DNA from: Bacteroidales bacterium UBA5197
GTDB lineage: Bacteria > Bacteroidota > Bacteroidia > Bacteroidales > Lentimicrobiaceae
DNA length: 64,000 bases
Reading direction: 5' to 3'
Assembly (NCBI GenBank): GCA_002412885.1
Contig: DHVX01000072.1
Coordinates: 1 to 64,000, forward strand
Shown here: piece after piece, positions 44,401 through 51,378 of the stretch
Layout of the letters: each line of letters opens with the position of its first letter
Numbering within the stretch: the stretch's first letter is position 1
Translations under genes and position numbers: made by a program
The notes under the pieces: model-generated
Told to the model about the DNA's origin: nothing
Databases searched by the model: none
Seen by the model: only the letters and a program-made list of their open reading frames with translations

Positions 44401-46181
44401 ACCGTAAGTGCAAGCGCAATCGCAGGATCGGTCAGGGTGATGCTTTCGGTAGCTTCGCAACCATTGGCATCAGTAACAGTCACATTATAAGTTCCAGCTA
44501 CAAGTCCGGTAGCCGTTTGTGTGGTTTGTGCCAGAAGATCATCCCAAAGATAAGCGTAAGGAGGAGTTCCGCCGCTAACTGTGGCTGTGGCTGTTCCATC
44601 ATTTCCACCAGGTGTGGTTGGATCGGTGCCGGTTACACCAACAAGCAACTCATCAGGTTGGGTGATGGTAATGGTTTCTGTGATTTCGGTTCCATCGTCA
44701 TCGGTGACAGTTACTGTGTAAGTACCTGCTGCAAGGTTGGTGGCTGTAGCCGTGATTTGACCGTCGCTCCACAAGTAAGTGTAAGGCGCCAGACCATAGG
44801 TAGCCGTTACGGTTGCCTGTCCGTCAATTCCACCATAGCAACTTACATGATTATCAACCAATACCTCAATAGCCAATCCTTCAAGAACTATAATTTCTGT
44901 TATATCAAGGAAGCAGTCAGGTGCATTTACATCTCTGATGTAAACAATGTAAGTTCCCGGAGGCAGGTTCGGGAAGATGGGTGAACTCTGCCAGTTGATG
45001 CCGTCGATGCTGTATTCATAAGCTCCTGAACCTCCGGTGGCATCACTAACGACAATACTTCCATCGTCGTCGCCAAAGTAGGTGACATCGGTATGACTTG
45101 TATTGGCGGCAAGAATTTCAGGCTCGGTAATGGTGATCGTGCCAAGCTCAACAATACAGTCAGGTGCATTTACATCGCGGGCTTCAACAACATAAGTTCC
45201 CGGCGCAAGATCGGTGAATGTAGTTCCGCTCTGCCATGCGCCGCCATTGATGCGATATTCATAATCACCTGACCCACCGGTAACATCTGTGATTTGAATG
45301 CTTCCATTGGCAGAGCCAAAGCAATTGACATTGGTTTGGATAAGTGTTGCCAGAATTGCATCCGGAGTCGTGATTGTGACTTCACCCGTAATTTCGCAAC
45401 CTGCAGCATCACTTATTATATAGGTATAGGTACCAGCAGCCAAACCAGTAAAGACGCCGGTAGCATTAATATTTCCGTCAAGTTCATAGGAGTAAGGCTC
45501 TGTTCCGCCGCTGCCAACAAAAGTAACTGCGCCGTCAGCAATGCCATTGCAAGTGGCCGGCGTGATGTCAATATCAGCCATCAGGCTGTTGATGGTGATT
45601 GTAATGGAGGATACAGCTGGCGTACAACTACCGTCGTTGCCCAGCCCTTCAGCAGTCAGTGTAAGGATAACGCTGCCATTGGTTATGTCTTCTGCGCCTA
45701 AGGTATAGGTCGCATTTAATAAAGTTGCATCATCAAAGCTGCCATCACCGGAAGTTGTCCAGATCAGGTCGCTGTAATTGGCGGCTGTTGCCAAATCGAG
45801 AAGGATCGGCTCAGGTGCACATAAAGTCAGGTTATTGCCGGCAAAAGCAGCAGGCACATCAAATACATCGATGTAGCCCAACTGCAGGGTATCGCAGCCA
45901 TTGATGCCCATCTGAATATTGGTTAGGTAATATCTTCCGGTAACTGGTGCAGTTGGTGCAGACCAGATAATGGTCATCGTATCAACTACTGAAGGCAGGG
46001 TAATCACCGTGCTTGAAGGATCGGTCAGCAACCAGGTATAAACAGACCCGATTTCCCCATCGATGCGGTAATGCCTTTCAGCACCCACACACACCCTGTC
46101 AATCTCATACTCCTGGCCGGCCACCCATTGGGCAGCTACCATCAGCATGGTCAACATTATGGTTCTGAGTATGTTCTTCAT
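38487..46181 (-). CDS. giant SprB-repeat surface protein with CHU_C/gliding-type C-terminal domain
   Basis: The 2564-residue product has a signal peptide (TMLMVAAQWVAGQ) and Ig-like N-terminal domains to about residue 200. About ten SprB-like repeats follow (residues 205-975, e.g. CFGLSDGQATATATGG, AGTYTVTVTD). Fifteen tandem ~70-residue units with VPTFVQIGPLCQN and LEGITGIW come next (about 1065-2100), thirteen nearly identical. After these come a cohesin-like domain (about 2180-2320), further beta-domains, and a C-terminal type B sorting domain (IPNAFTPNSDGLNDIF, YSRWGQLIF, PPGVYTYVI). It should be exported by the type IX system and displayed on the surface, as with gliding adhesins. Function beyond adhesion is unknown. 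Confidence 0.93.
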   Translation of the reverse strand: MKNILRTIMLTMLMVAAQWVAGQEYEIDRVCVGAERHYRIDGEIGSVYTWLLTDPSSTVITLPSVVDTMTIIWSAPTAPVTGRYYLTNIQMGINGCDTLQLGYIDVFDVPAAFAGNNLTLCAPEPILLDLATAANYSDLIWTTSGDGSFDDATLLNATYTLGAEDITNGSVILTLTAEGLGNDGSCTPAVSSITITINSLMADIDITPATCNGIADGAVTFVGSGGTEPYSYELDGNINATGVFTGLAAGTYTYIISDAAGCEITGEVTITTPDAILATLIQTNVNCFGSANGSIQITDVTGGSGDYEYRINGGAWQSGTTFTDLAPGTYVVEARDVNAPDCIVELGTITITEPEILAANTSHTDVTYFGDDDGSIVVSDATGGSGAYEYSIDGINWQSSPIFPNLPPGTYIVYIRDVNAPDCFLDITEIIVLEGLAIEVLVDNHVSCYGGIDGQATVTATYGLAPYTYLWSDGQITATATNLAAGTYTVTVTDDDGTEITETITITQPDELLVGVTGTDPTTPGGNDGTATATVSGGTPPYAYLWDDLLAQTTQTATGLVAGTYNVTVTDANGCEATESITLTDPAIALALTVEVDNHVTCFGLSDGQATATATGGALPYTYLWSDPLAQTSATATGLAAGTYSVTVTDADGTEITETITITQPDELLVSVAGTNPTTPGGSDGTATATVSGGTPPYAYLWDDLLAQTTQTATGLVAGTYNVTVTDANGCEVTGSIILTDPAIALALTVVVDNHVTCFGLSDGQATATATGGVLPYTYLWSDPLAQTTSTATGLAAGTYTVTVTDVDGTEITETITITQPDELLVSVAGTNPTTPGGSDGTATATVTGGTPPYTYLWDDLLAQTTPTATGLVAGTYNVTVTDENGCEVTGSVVLSDPDALTADVNVIHISCYGNSDGRITITNPQGGSGNYQYSIDGGLTWQNSGFYTNLPTGIYEVMIRDAFNTTNEVTLIIITITEPEELITQIDPLSSEICLNETVQFTSATSGGTGVLTHLWTGSGAVYLSATDVADPVFTGTAAGIFNLVYTVTDENDCVAISEEAEVTVTDVVVPTFVQIGPLCQNSTAPDLPLVSLEGITGIWTPASINTTVAGTFTFTFTPDAGQCGVETTMEIEVTDEIVPTFLQIGPLCQNTTAPDLPLISLEGITGIWIPASINTSVAGFFTFTFTPDAGQCGVETTMEIEVTDEIVPTFVQIGPLCQNTTAPDLPLISLEGITGIWTPASINTTVAGTFTFTFTPDAGQCGVETTMEIEVTDEIVPTFAQIGPLCQNTTAPDLPLISLEGITGIWTPASINTSVAGFFTFTFTPDAGQCGVETTMEIEVTDEIVPTFVKIGPLCQNTTAPDLPLISLEGITGIWTPAIINTSVAGTFTFTFTPDAGQCGVETTMEIEVTDEILPTFVQIGPLCQNSTAPDLPLISLEGIAGIWTPATINTSVAGIFTFTFTPDAGQCGVETTMEIEVTDEIVPTFVQIGPLCQNSIAPDLPLTSLEGITGIWTPAIINTAVAGTFTYTFTPDAGQCGVETTMEIEVTDEIVPTFVQIGPLCQNSTAPDLPLISLEGITGIWSPASINTSVAGTFTFTFTPDAGQCGVETTMEIEITDEIVPTFTQIGPLCQNSIAPDLPLISLEGITGIWTPAIINTTVAGTFTFTFTPDAGQCGVETTMEIEITDEIVPTFTQIGSLCQNSTAPDLPLVSLEGITGIWTPASINTTVAGIFTFTFTPDAGQCGVETTMEIEVTDEIVPTFVQIGPLCQNSTAPDLPLISLEGITGIWTPASINTTVAGTFTFTFTPDAGQCGVETTMEIEVTDEIVPTFAQIGPLCQNSIAPDLPLVSLEGITGIWTPASINTSVAGFFTFTFTPDAGQCGVETIMEIEVTDEIVPTFVQIGPLCQNTTAPDLPLISLEGITGIWTPASINTTVAGIFTFTFTPDAGQCGVETTMDIEVTDEIVPTFTQIGPLCQNSTAPDLQLISLEGITGTWNPAVINTSVIGSSIYTFTPGSGQCAVASTMEIEVTNEIVPEFIAISPLCIDSDAPDLPLTSENGISGTWTPATINTSVAGITTYTFTPYADQCAVQTVMIVSVSSPSIIALDLEPTTFWLPNGSAIIIADGTAVPLVYSITGNGSDWQAGNEFNNLAAGPYVAWVMDANGCMDSLSFEILNRVEGDVILAADTVSYCMNIPVIIPVDGNNFTEISSFYIELEFDPSLMSFNSIVQVHPALAGGTFSPAIVGNTLQIRYSIFAGSATVPAGESLFSLNFDALQPGLTEMRWNLLSCEIFESSGQQVPGIYVNGQAEIYPAPTIYAFGSGEYCEGDSLTLQVGTSSAEQLSWVWTGPTGHQHFDPEWQLGSLGMNDNGQFTVVATNPYFCSDTKTVDLLVNPKPIIYLGYADTICYGQAAILDPGSGFVSYLWHDGSTNQTMFAIDPGLYFVSVMDEKGCSAVDSVALVPCIIDLLIPNAFTPNSDGLNDIFRPIFRGWEPSKYYMQVYSRWGQLIFESTAFQIGWDGTVDGVLAPPGVYTYVISFEAPSYVTRIVSSPVTGSVTLIR
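39880..42985 (-). repeat. 15 tandem 210-bp coding repeats
   Basis: Inside the 2564-residue protein gene, units of 210 bases encode a ~70-residue beta-domain. Units 1-13 differ at few positions; the two C-terminal units are diverged. The high DNA similarity makes copy-number change by recombination, and assembly collapse, likely. Long plus-strand open frames over this stretch are shadows. Confidence 0.9.
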
Positions 46182-46288
46182 TTTACTTTTTAGTTGTTTA
46201 CTCTTTGTTTTTCACTCTTCCTCGTTATCGCTTCGCGCTCCCGAGGCAGGCATTTTTCACTCTTCACTCTTCACTCTTCACTTATCCA

Positions 46289-46726
46289 CCTCATCCGCCT
46301 TCGGCACCTTCTCCTGCCTTCGACTAAAAGCTCAGGCACCACAAGGAGAAGGACTTTCCAATTATGCTTTTGTGCACTCACTTAACATTCTCCTTTGTCC
46401 TTCCTTCTCGACCTTCGGTTAGTCTTCATTTTTCACTTTTCACTCTTCATTTTTCACTTTGTCTCCCCTTCACCCAATCTCCATCTCTCTCTTTGTCTCC
46501 TTGTCACCTTGTCACCTTGTCCCCCCATCTCCCCGTCTCCTTGTCCTAAACTCACCTCATCCGCATTCGGCACCTTCTCCTGCCTTCGACTAAAAGCTCA
46601 GGCACCTCAAGGAGAAGGACTTTCCAATTATGCTTTTGTGCACTCACTTAACACTCTCCTTTGTCCTTCCTTCTCGACCTCCGGTTAGTCTTCATTTTTA
46701 ACTTTTCACTCTTCATTTTTCACTTT
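46289..46726. repeat. 172-base direct duplication with TTCGAC hairpin
   Basis: 46289-46460 and 46555-46726 are near-identical direct copies 266 bases apart. Each contains CCTTCTCCT...AGGAGAAGG arms (46307-46315/46344-46352; 46573-46581/46610-46618) around GCCT-TTCGACTAAAAGCTC-AGGC. Between and after them are CTCCTTGTC-type microsatellites. The whole 46182-46842 gap has no gene. Confidence 0.85.
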
Positions 46727-46842
46727 CCCCTTGTCCCCATCTCCCCTTGTCTCCTTGTCTCCTTGTCTCCTTGTCTCCATTTCTCCTTGTCCCCTTGTCC
46801 CCATCTCCCCATCTCCCCTTGTCCCCTTGTCCTCACTTCAGA

Positions 46843-47529
46843 TCATGGATCATACTGATAAATCTGTGATCCACCAGGTCTCGGCTTCACGGTAAGTGTT
46901 ACCGAATTTGATGGATTTGTATTTGTGCCGTTTGCATCCGTTACCTCTGTTACGCGGTAAGTGGTTGTTCGGGCAGGCAATATTACGATAACAAAAGGAT
47001 TATCGGTAATACTGGTATATGTTGTAATTACAGGCGGATTTACGCCATCATCAGCTTCAAGCGTGAAGCTCCACGGCGCTTCTCCTGTAAAGGTAATAAT
47101 AAGATCGGCTTCATCGCCACGGCAAATTTCATCGGGATTTACAACCAGCGATGCCGTTGGAAGTGCCGGCAGCACCTCAACCAGCCAGAATTTCATGTTG
47201 TTGGTCGGGCAATCGTTAACGGCTTCAACTTTAACAATGTACATTCCCGGAACCAGCCAGGTAATATCCACCGTTGAACCCGTATTTCCTGACGGGAAGA
47301 AGGCAGAAGTTACAGGGCAGTTGCCCGGCACCACAGCCATATTTATACCCGCAAAGTCATCGTATATTTCATAAGTGATGTTTTCTTCAGCAGCAAACTG
47401 TACATCAACTTCAAAGGTAAAAGTCTGACCAGCATACACAATAACAGACTGGGCCGATGCAGATGCACCGGTCAGCAGTAGCATCAGAGCTACTGTCAAC
47501 AGTCGTAGTATGTGTTTATATGCGGTCAT
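46843..47529 (-). CDS. secreted hypothetical protein, 228 aa, Ig/PKD-like
   Basis: A signal peptide (LMLLLTGASASAQ) is followed by two beta-sandwich-like segments typical of Bacteroidota surface proteins (GSTVDITWLVPGMYIVKVEA; PARTTTYRVTEVTDANG). The protein ends VTLTVKPRPGGSQIYQYDP with no sorting domain. It lies between the two giant surface-protein genes on the same strand and may be an accessory subunit. No enzyme motif is present. Confidence 0.75.
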   Translation of the reverse strand: MTAYKHILRLLTVALMLLLTGASASAQSVIVYAGQTFTFEVDVQFAAEENITYEIYDDFAGINMAVVPGNCPVTSAFFPSGNTGSTVDITWLVPGMYIVKVEAVNDCPTNNMKFWLVEVLPALPTASLVVNPDEICRGDEADLIITFTGEAPWSFTLEADDGVNPPVITTYTSITDNPFVIVILPARTTTYRVTEVTDANGTNTNPSNSVTLTVKPRPGGSQIYQYDP

Positions 47530-47551
47530 TTTTCGTTACTTTTTTTTAGTC

Positions 47552-47764
47552 GAGACGCAGTAGTACTGCGTCTTTACTTAGTCATTGAGACGCAGTAGTA
47601 CTGCGTCTTTACTATCTCTCTCTCGTCATTGAGACGCAGTAGTACTGCGTCTTTACTTCATGAGACGCGGTGTGCTGCGTCTTTACTTCCGTATCTTGGT
47701 CATTGAGACGCAGTAGTACTGCGTCTTTACTGGTGGTCGTTGAGACGCGGTGTACAGCGTCTTT
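47552..47764. repeat. array of six GAGACGCAGTAGTACTGCGTC palindromes
   Basis: Copies at 47552, 47587, 47631, 47662, 47705 and 47742. Four carry the perfect odd palindrome AGACGCAGTA-G-TACTGCGTCT followed by TTACT; those at 47662 and 47742 are variants with a GCGGTGT centre. Spacers are 8-35 bases. The array lies just upstream of the 228-residue protein gene. Confidence 0.88.
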
Positions 47765-47802
47765 ACTTCCGTATCTTATGAAGGCACTCTTCACTTTAGC
47801 TT

Positions 47803-47846
47803 CATGAGCTGGCTGATGAGCTTTTTGTCGAACCATGTCGAAGGGC
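47803..47846. repeat. double-nested TTCGAC...AGCTC element (reverse)
   Basis: Read on the minus strand: CCTTCGACA, then TGGTTCGACAAAAAGCTC with a CAGCCA arm, then GCTCATG. A two-layer form of the element at 33397-33466. A single-layer copy is at 49236-49277. Confidence 0.65.
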
Positions 47847-49966
47847 GCTCTTCTCTCTTCTTTTTTCATTTTTCACTTTTCATTTTTCACTTTTCACCTC
47901 TCCCCTTGTCTCCATCTCTCCTTGTCACCTTGTCTCCTTCGGTCTCGACTTCGCTCGACCTCCGGGCATACCCCTCCCATTAAGCCAAAATCTGCCATTA
48001 AAACCCCATGTAACAAGTGCCCCCTGGCGGGCAACCTGCTCCGGGCTGCTGAGTCTATGTAATTCATTATTAATTCCTTGACATTACCTGGCGGACTCTC
48101 ACCAGTACGTCTTTCGACAATTGTGCTTCGCCATTGCCTTTGCCATCGCTTTTGCCGTCGCTTTTCAGCCTTGGCTCGTTCAAGGGCATTGCAACTTGTT
48201 GTTGCGGGGTCTGAAACCCGGGGATCTCCCCTGGCATCGATCTCTCCGTGCTTCCGCGGTGGAATCATAATTCCTACTCCATCGGGTCCTGCACGAGCAG
48301 TGCGCCCTGCATCTGAATCGCCTGAGGCCTCAGTGCTGTGTCGCAACAGCGCCATGTACCAGACACCTATATCAATGTCGGGACCGTGCTTGTTTTGATT
48401 GTTTCGCATTCATTTTTAGTTAATTAGTTAGTATTCTGTGAATTGATACGCTTTCATTGCTGATGGTTTCGTGATTTCTTAGAAGGGACGTGAGACGAAG
48501 GACGAGGGACGGTTGCTCCATATGAGCTTCATCCTCACTTCTTACCTCCGACATCTTACCTCTTACCTCCGTCATCCGACTTCTGTCATCCGACTTCAGA
48601 CCTCCGACATCTTCAGTGAAATAGAGATGCGATAGTGATGCACTTCGACTCCGCTCAGTGTGACAGAGAGGGGTGAGTACTGCACATCGACTCCGTCCTG
48701 AGTGACAGAGATTTAAAAACCTGTTCATATTAAAAGCGCTTTTGCATTGTCATTCAATTTTTGTTCGACAATGAGTTTCGTTTTGCTGTATGCTGAAAGC
48801 AGACTTTCGCAAACCTGCACCCTGCATTACGCAGCGTGTGTCGCTCAAATCAATTGCAGATCAACTCATTCGCTGAACTTGCTTTCTCAGACAAGAACCA
48901 TGGAAACCGCGTTCTCTGTCGGGCAATCAACGGTGCAAAGCACCAGGTGATTCCTGCAGAAACCCGTGAAATTCAATTCCATGTTATAAGTCCGCATAGG
49001 CTGTCAGATTATGAATCATTCATCCACATTCCAATTCCCGAAAAATTTCGGGACAGTAAACCAAAACTCTATCTGGCTTTCATTCTATGGTGTGCCATCG
49101 AAGCAGAACCAATGGGTTCTCACCTCAGGCGGGAAGGTCATTCGGTGTAAATGTGTGCATCGACCGTGTTTACAGTGTGCAGAAACATCAATATGCCTGT
49201 TTCCCTTTTTCGATGCTGCCGACATCTGCCCGGTGGTCGAGCGCTGGTTGGTGAGCTTTTCGCCGAACCAAGCCGACACCTCCGCCTCCGGCATTACCGG
49301 AATACGCAGACTCTTCAGCCTCAGGAAATTATACATAATACTTTAGTTTCTGCAATGCAGTTTCAGGACAGGGATCTTCCTGCAACACCGCCCCATCGCG
49401 TGCGAAAAAACCCGCATACGTCAGGCACTGCCCGGCAAACCCGAACTTCCTTAAAACCTTATTGCTGTTCAACACATCTCAATGTTTTTAAATTCCAAAT
49501 TGTGTCTGTGCAACGCTTCTCCTTGCTTAAACCCCTATTCCAACCTTCAACTCATTGATTCATCAAATCTTCAGATTCTCAAATTCTCAAATTATCCAAT
49601 TTTCAAATTGTCAAATCCCGCCACAGCTGGCAAGCTTCAAATCATCCAATCTTCAAATTTTCAAATTGTCCAATTTTCAAATCAATTCATTACACATCCA
49701 CTTTTTCTTGCCAATTTTCAAATTTTCAAATTGAAAAATTTTCAAATTGCCTCATTTACACTTCATTCTCACATTTTCTAACTCTTCATTCTAGAAATTA
49801 GAAATTAGAAATTAGAAATTTGCTTTCATCCTTTGCTTCTTCTAGCTCCGCTCGCTTGCGCTCCCTTCGCTTTCCCCTTCTTCCCTCCGGCCGGAATCCC
49901 GAAACCTCGGAACTCCAACCGGAAAGATTGTTGGGTTGAAAAAGCAAATTTATTTTACCCTAAACA
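47847..49966. other. 2.1-kb non-coding, repeat-rich stretch
   Basis: Contents in order: TTTTTCACTTTTCATT tracts (47860-47900); a GC-richer block (about 47990-48410) with opposing unconvincing ORFs; GGTAAGA/GTCGGAGG words (48525-48610); two partial CACTTCGACTCCGCTCAGTG copies (48642-48712); a single-layer TTCGGC...AGCTC element (49236-49277); long TTCAAATTTTCAAATTG runs (49560-49750); ATTAGAA repeats (49792-49820). No gene could be supported. Confidence 0.6.
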
Positions 49967-51043
49967 TTAGTTCTTAGGTTCAAATCCTCCAACAACAGCA
50001 GTAGTAATTGCGGGCCTTGGAGTAAGTGTGTATGTTGCTGTATCTGTAATGTTATTTACACAGGAACCTGTTCCACTAGCAGGTTCGTCCAAATCATTCC
50101 ATGCAGTATTTCCATAACCAGAAGTTGCTGCATCGTACATCACACCATCAATTGACAATGTTACCACCTCTGCGGCTACTGAATTATCATGCTCAATATT
50201 ACCATGGTCTACCTGAACCCTAATCACAATACATTCACCAGCTGCACCGACTGCTCCACCAGCAACCTGTGCCATTACAGGAGTTCCTGAAGCATTCCAG
50301 TTTACATTGGCTTGTGCATCAGCAGGATAAGCCCATTCTATGGTTCCAATTGTACTTCCGTTTGCTGTTGCTGCGGTAAATGTAGGCTCCCAAGAATTAA
50401 CAAAATTTGCTGCATTTACAGAGAAGAAGACCCAGTTTTCACCGTAATTCATGGTCAGATTTGTACCATCGTAGGAGGCACTTTCAACTGGTGATAAACA
50501 CTCTTCAGCACCTAAAGCACCTGCGTCAAGAAGTCCTGCAACATCAAGCGTAAAGGCGAAGGATGGTTCAATTCTAAATACCTCAACATTATCAGAACAA
50601 CCTGCTGCTCCCGTAACATAAGCAACTAATAAGACCTGATTTGTAACGGCATCAAACGACTTCCATGAGATATTAATTGATTTGCCAGGACCAGGAATAT
50701 TATAATTCGCGTCCGCAGTCAATATATAATCACCGTTAATAACATCACGATTAGGCTGAAGAACAGGTGTGCCAAGAACTGTAGATGTAATAATCTGAGA
50801 CTCATCTGTTACGAACCAATGAACTGATCCTATCGCTACTGGATCGGTTGTAATTTCGTAGAGGTAACTTTGGCCGGGTAAAGGATGCAACGGATCGTCA
50901 GCATCGGTACAGCCTAACGGGATGGCAGGAGTACAGGTTGGGGCACCTGTCATATAATTGACGTACTGCCCGAAAGATTTAGAGGTTCCGGCGAAAATTA
51001 ACGCCAGTGTGAACATCGCGAAAATTAAAATTTGCTTTTTCAT
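49967..51043 (-). CDS. secreted hypothetical protein, 358 aa
   Basis: The product has a clear signal peptide (FAMFTLALIFAGTSKSFGQ) followed by beta-rich sequence with several Cys (CTPAIPLGC, GCSDNVEVF, AEECLSPVE). No known family is recognised. It ends YTLTPRPAITTAVVGG plus six residues, with a PRP segment near the end like the two neighbouring secreted proteins and no standard sorting domain. It stands between the giant HYR gene and the 228-residue gene on the same strand; a role in the same surface structure is inferred. Confidence 0.78.
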   Translation of the reverse strand: MKKQILIFAMFTLALIFAGTSKSFGQYVNYMTGAPTCTPAIPLGCTDADDPLHPLPGQSYLYEITTDPVAIGSVHWFVTDESQIITSTVLGTPVLQPNRDVINGDYILTADANYNIPGPGKSINISWKSFDAVTNQVLLVAYVTGAAGCSDNVEVFRIEPSFAFTLDVAGLLDAGALGAEECLSPVESASYDGTNLTMNYGENWVFFSVNAANFVNSWEPTFTAATANGSTIGTIEWAYPADAQANVNWNASGTPVMAQVAGGAVGAAGECIVIRVQVDHGNIEHDNSVAAEVVTLSIDGVMYDAATSGYGNTAWNDLDEPASGTGSCVNNITDTATYTLTPRPAITTAVVGGFEPKN

Positions 51044-51378
51044 TTTTGTAAGTTTTAATTGTTTAAAATCAAATTGTTTAGAAAAATTAAAATGTTTGTT
51101 TTGAAAGATTTGTCCATTTTGGACGGTTTGTTTTGTTTGAAAAAAATTTGTGTGTTAATTGGCCGGAAGTACCGGCTGGCATCAGTTTGTTTCCTTTCTC
51201 ATAGGCAGTGGTTTTGGTTAGACATTGTTTTGTATTGGAGGCAAAAATTCCGGTTGGCCGCATCGTGGGAGAACGACGGAATCGGCAAAGCCGGAAATAT
51301 CGTAAAGCAGGTAAATAAATTATCTGGCATGGGTTGCAGTTGGAACTTATGTTGGTTTTGTTTCATGGTCTTCAGTTT
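51044..51378. other. gap between two secreted-protein genes
   Basis: About 335 bases upstream of the 358-residue gene. Short frames exist on both strands (107 codons on plus, about 55 on minus), but neither has a leader, ribosome site or recognisable content. No clear -7 box was found. Confidence 0.4.

Noticed and set aside
47552..47764. Possible CRISPR array
   Set aside because: Repeats are palindromic with irregular 8-35 base spacers, two diverged copies, and no cas genes nearby.
47894..48409. Minus-strand 171-codon frame in the repeat-rich gap
   Set aside because: No leader or domain, amino-acid composition unlike neighbours, and the 3' part runs into low-complexity words. Kept only as a compositional observation.
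48747..49558. Several overlapping plus-strand frames of 65-135 codons
   Set aside because: Cys/Leu/Ser-rich translations without domains; part of the sequence is a TTCGGC...AGCTC repeat element.
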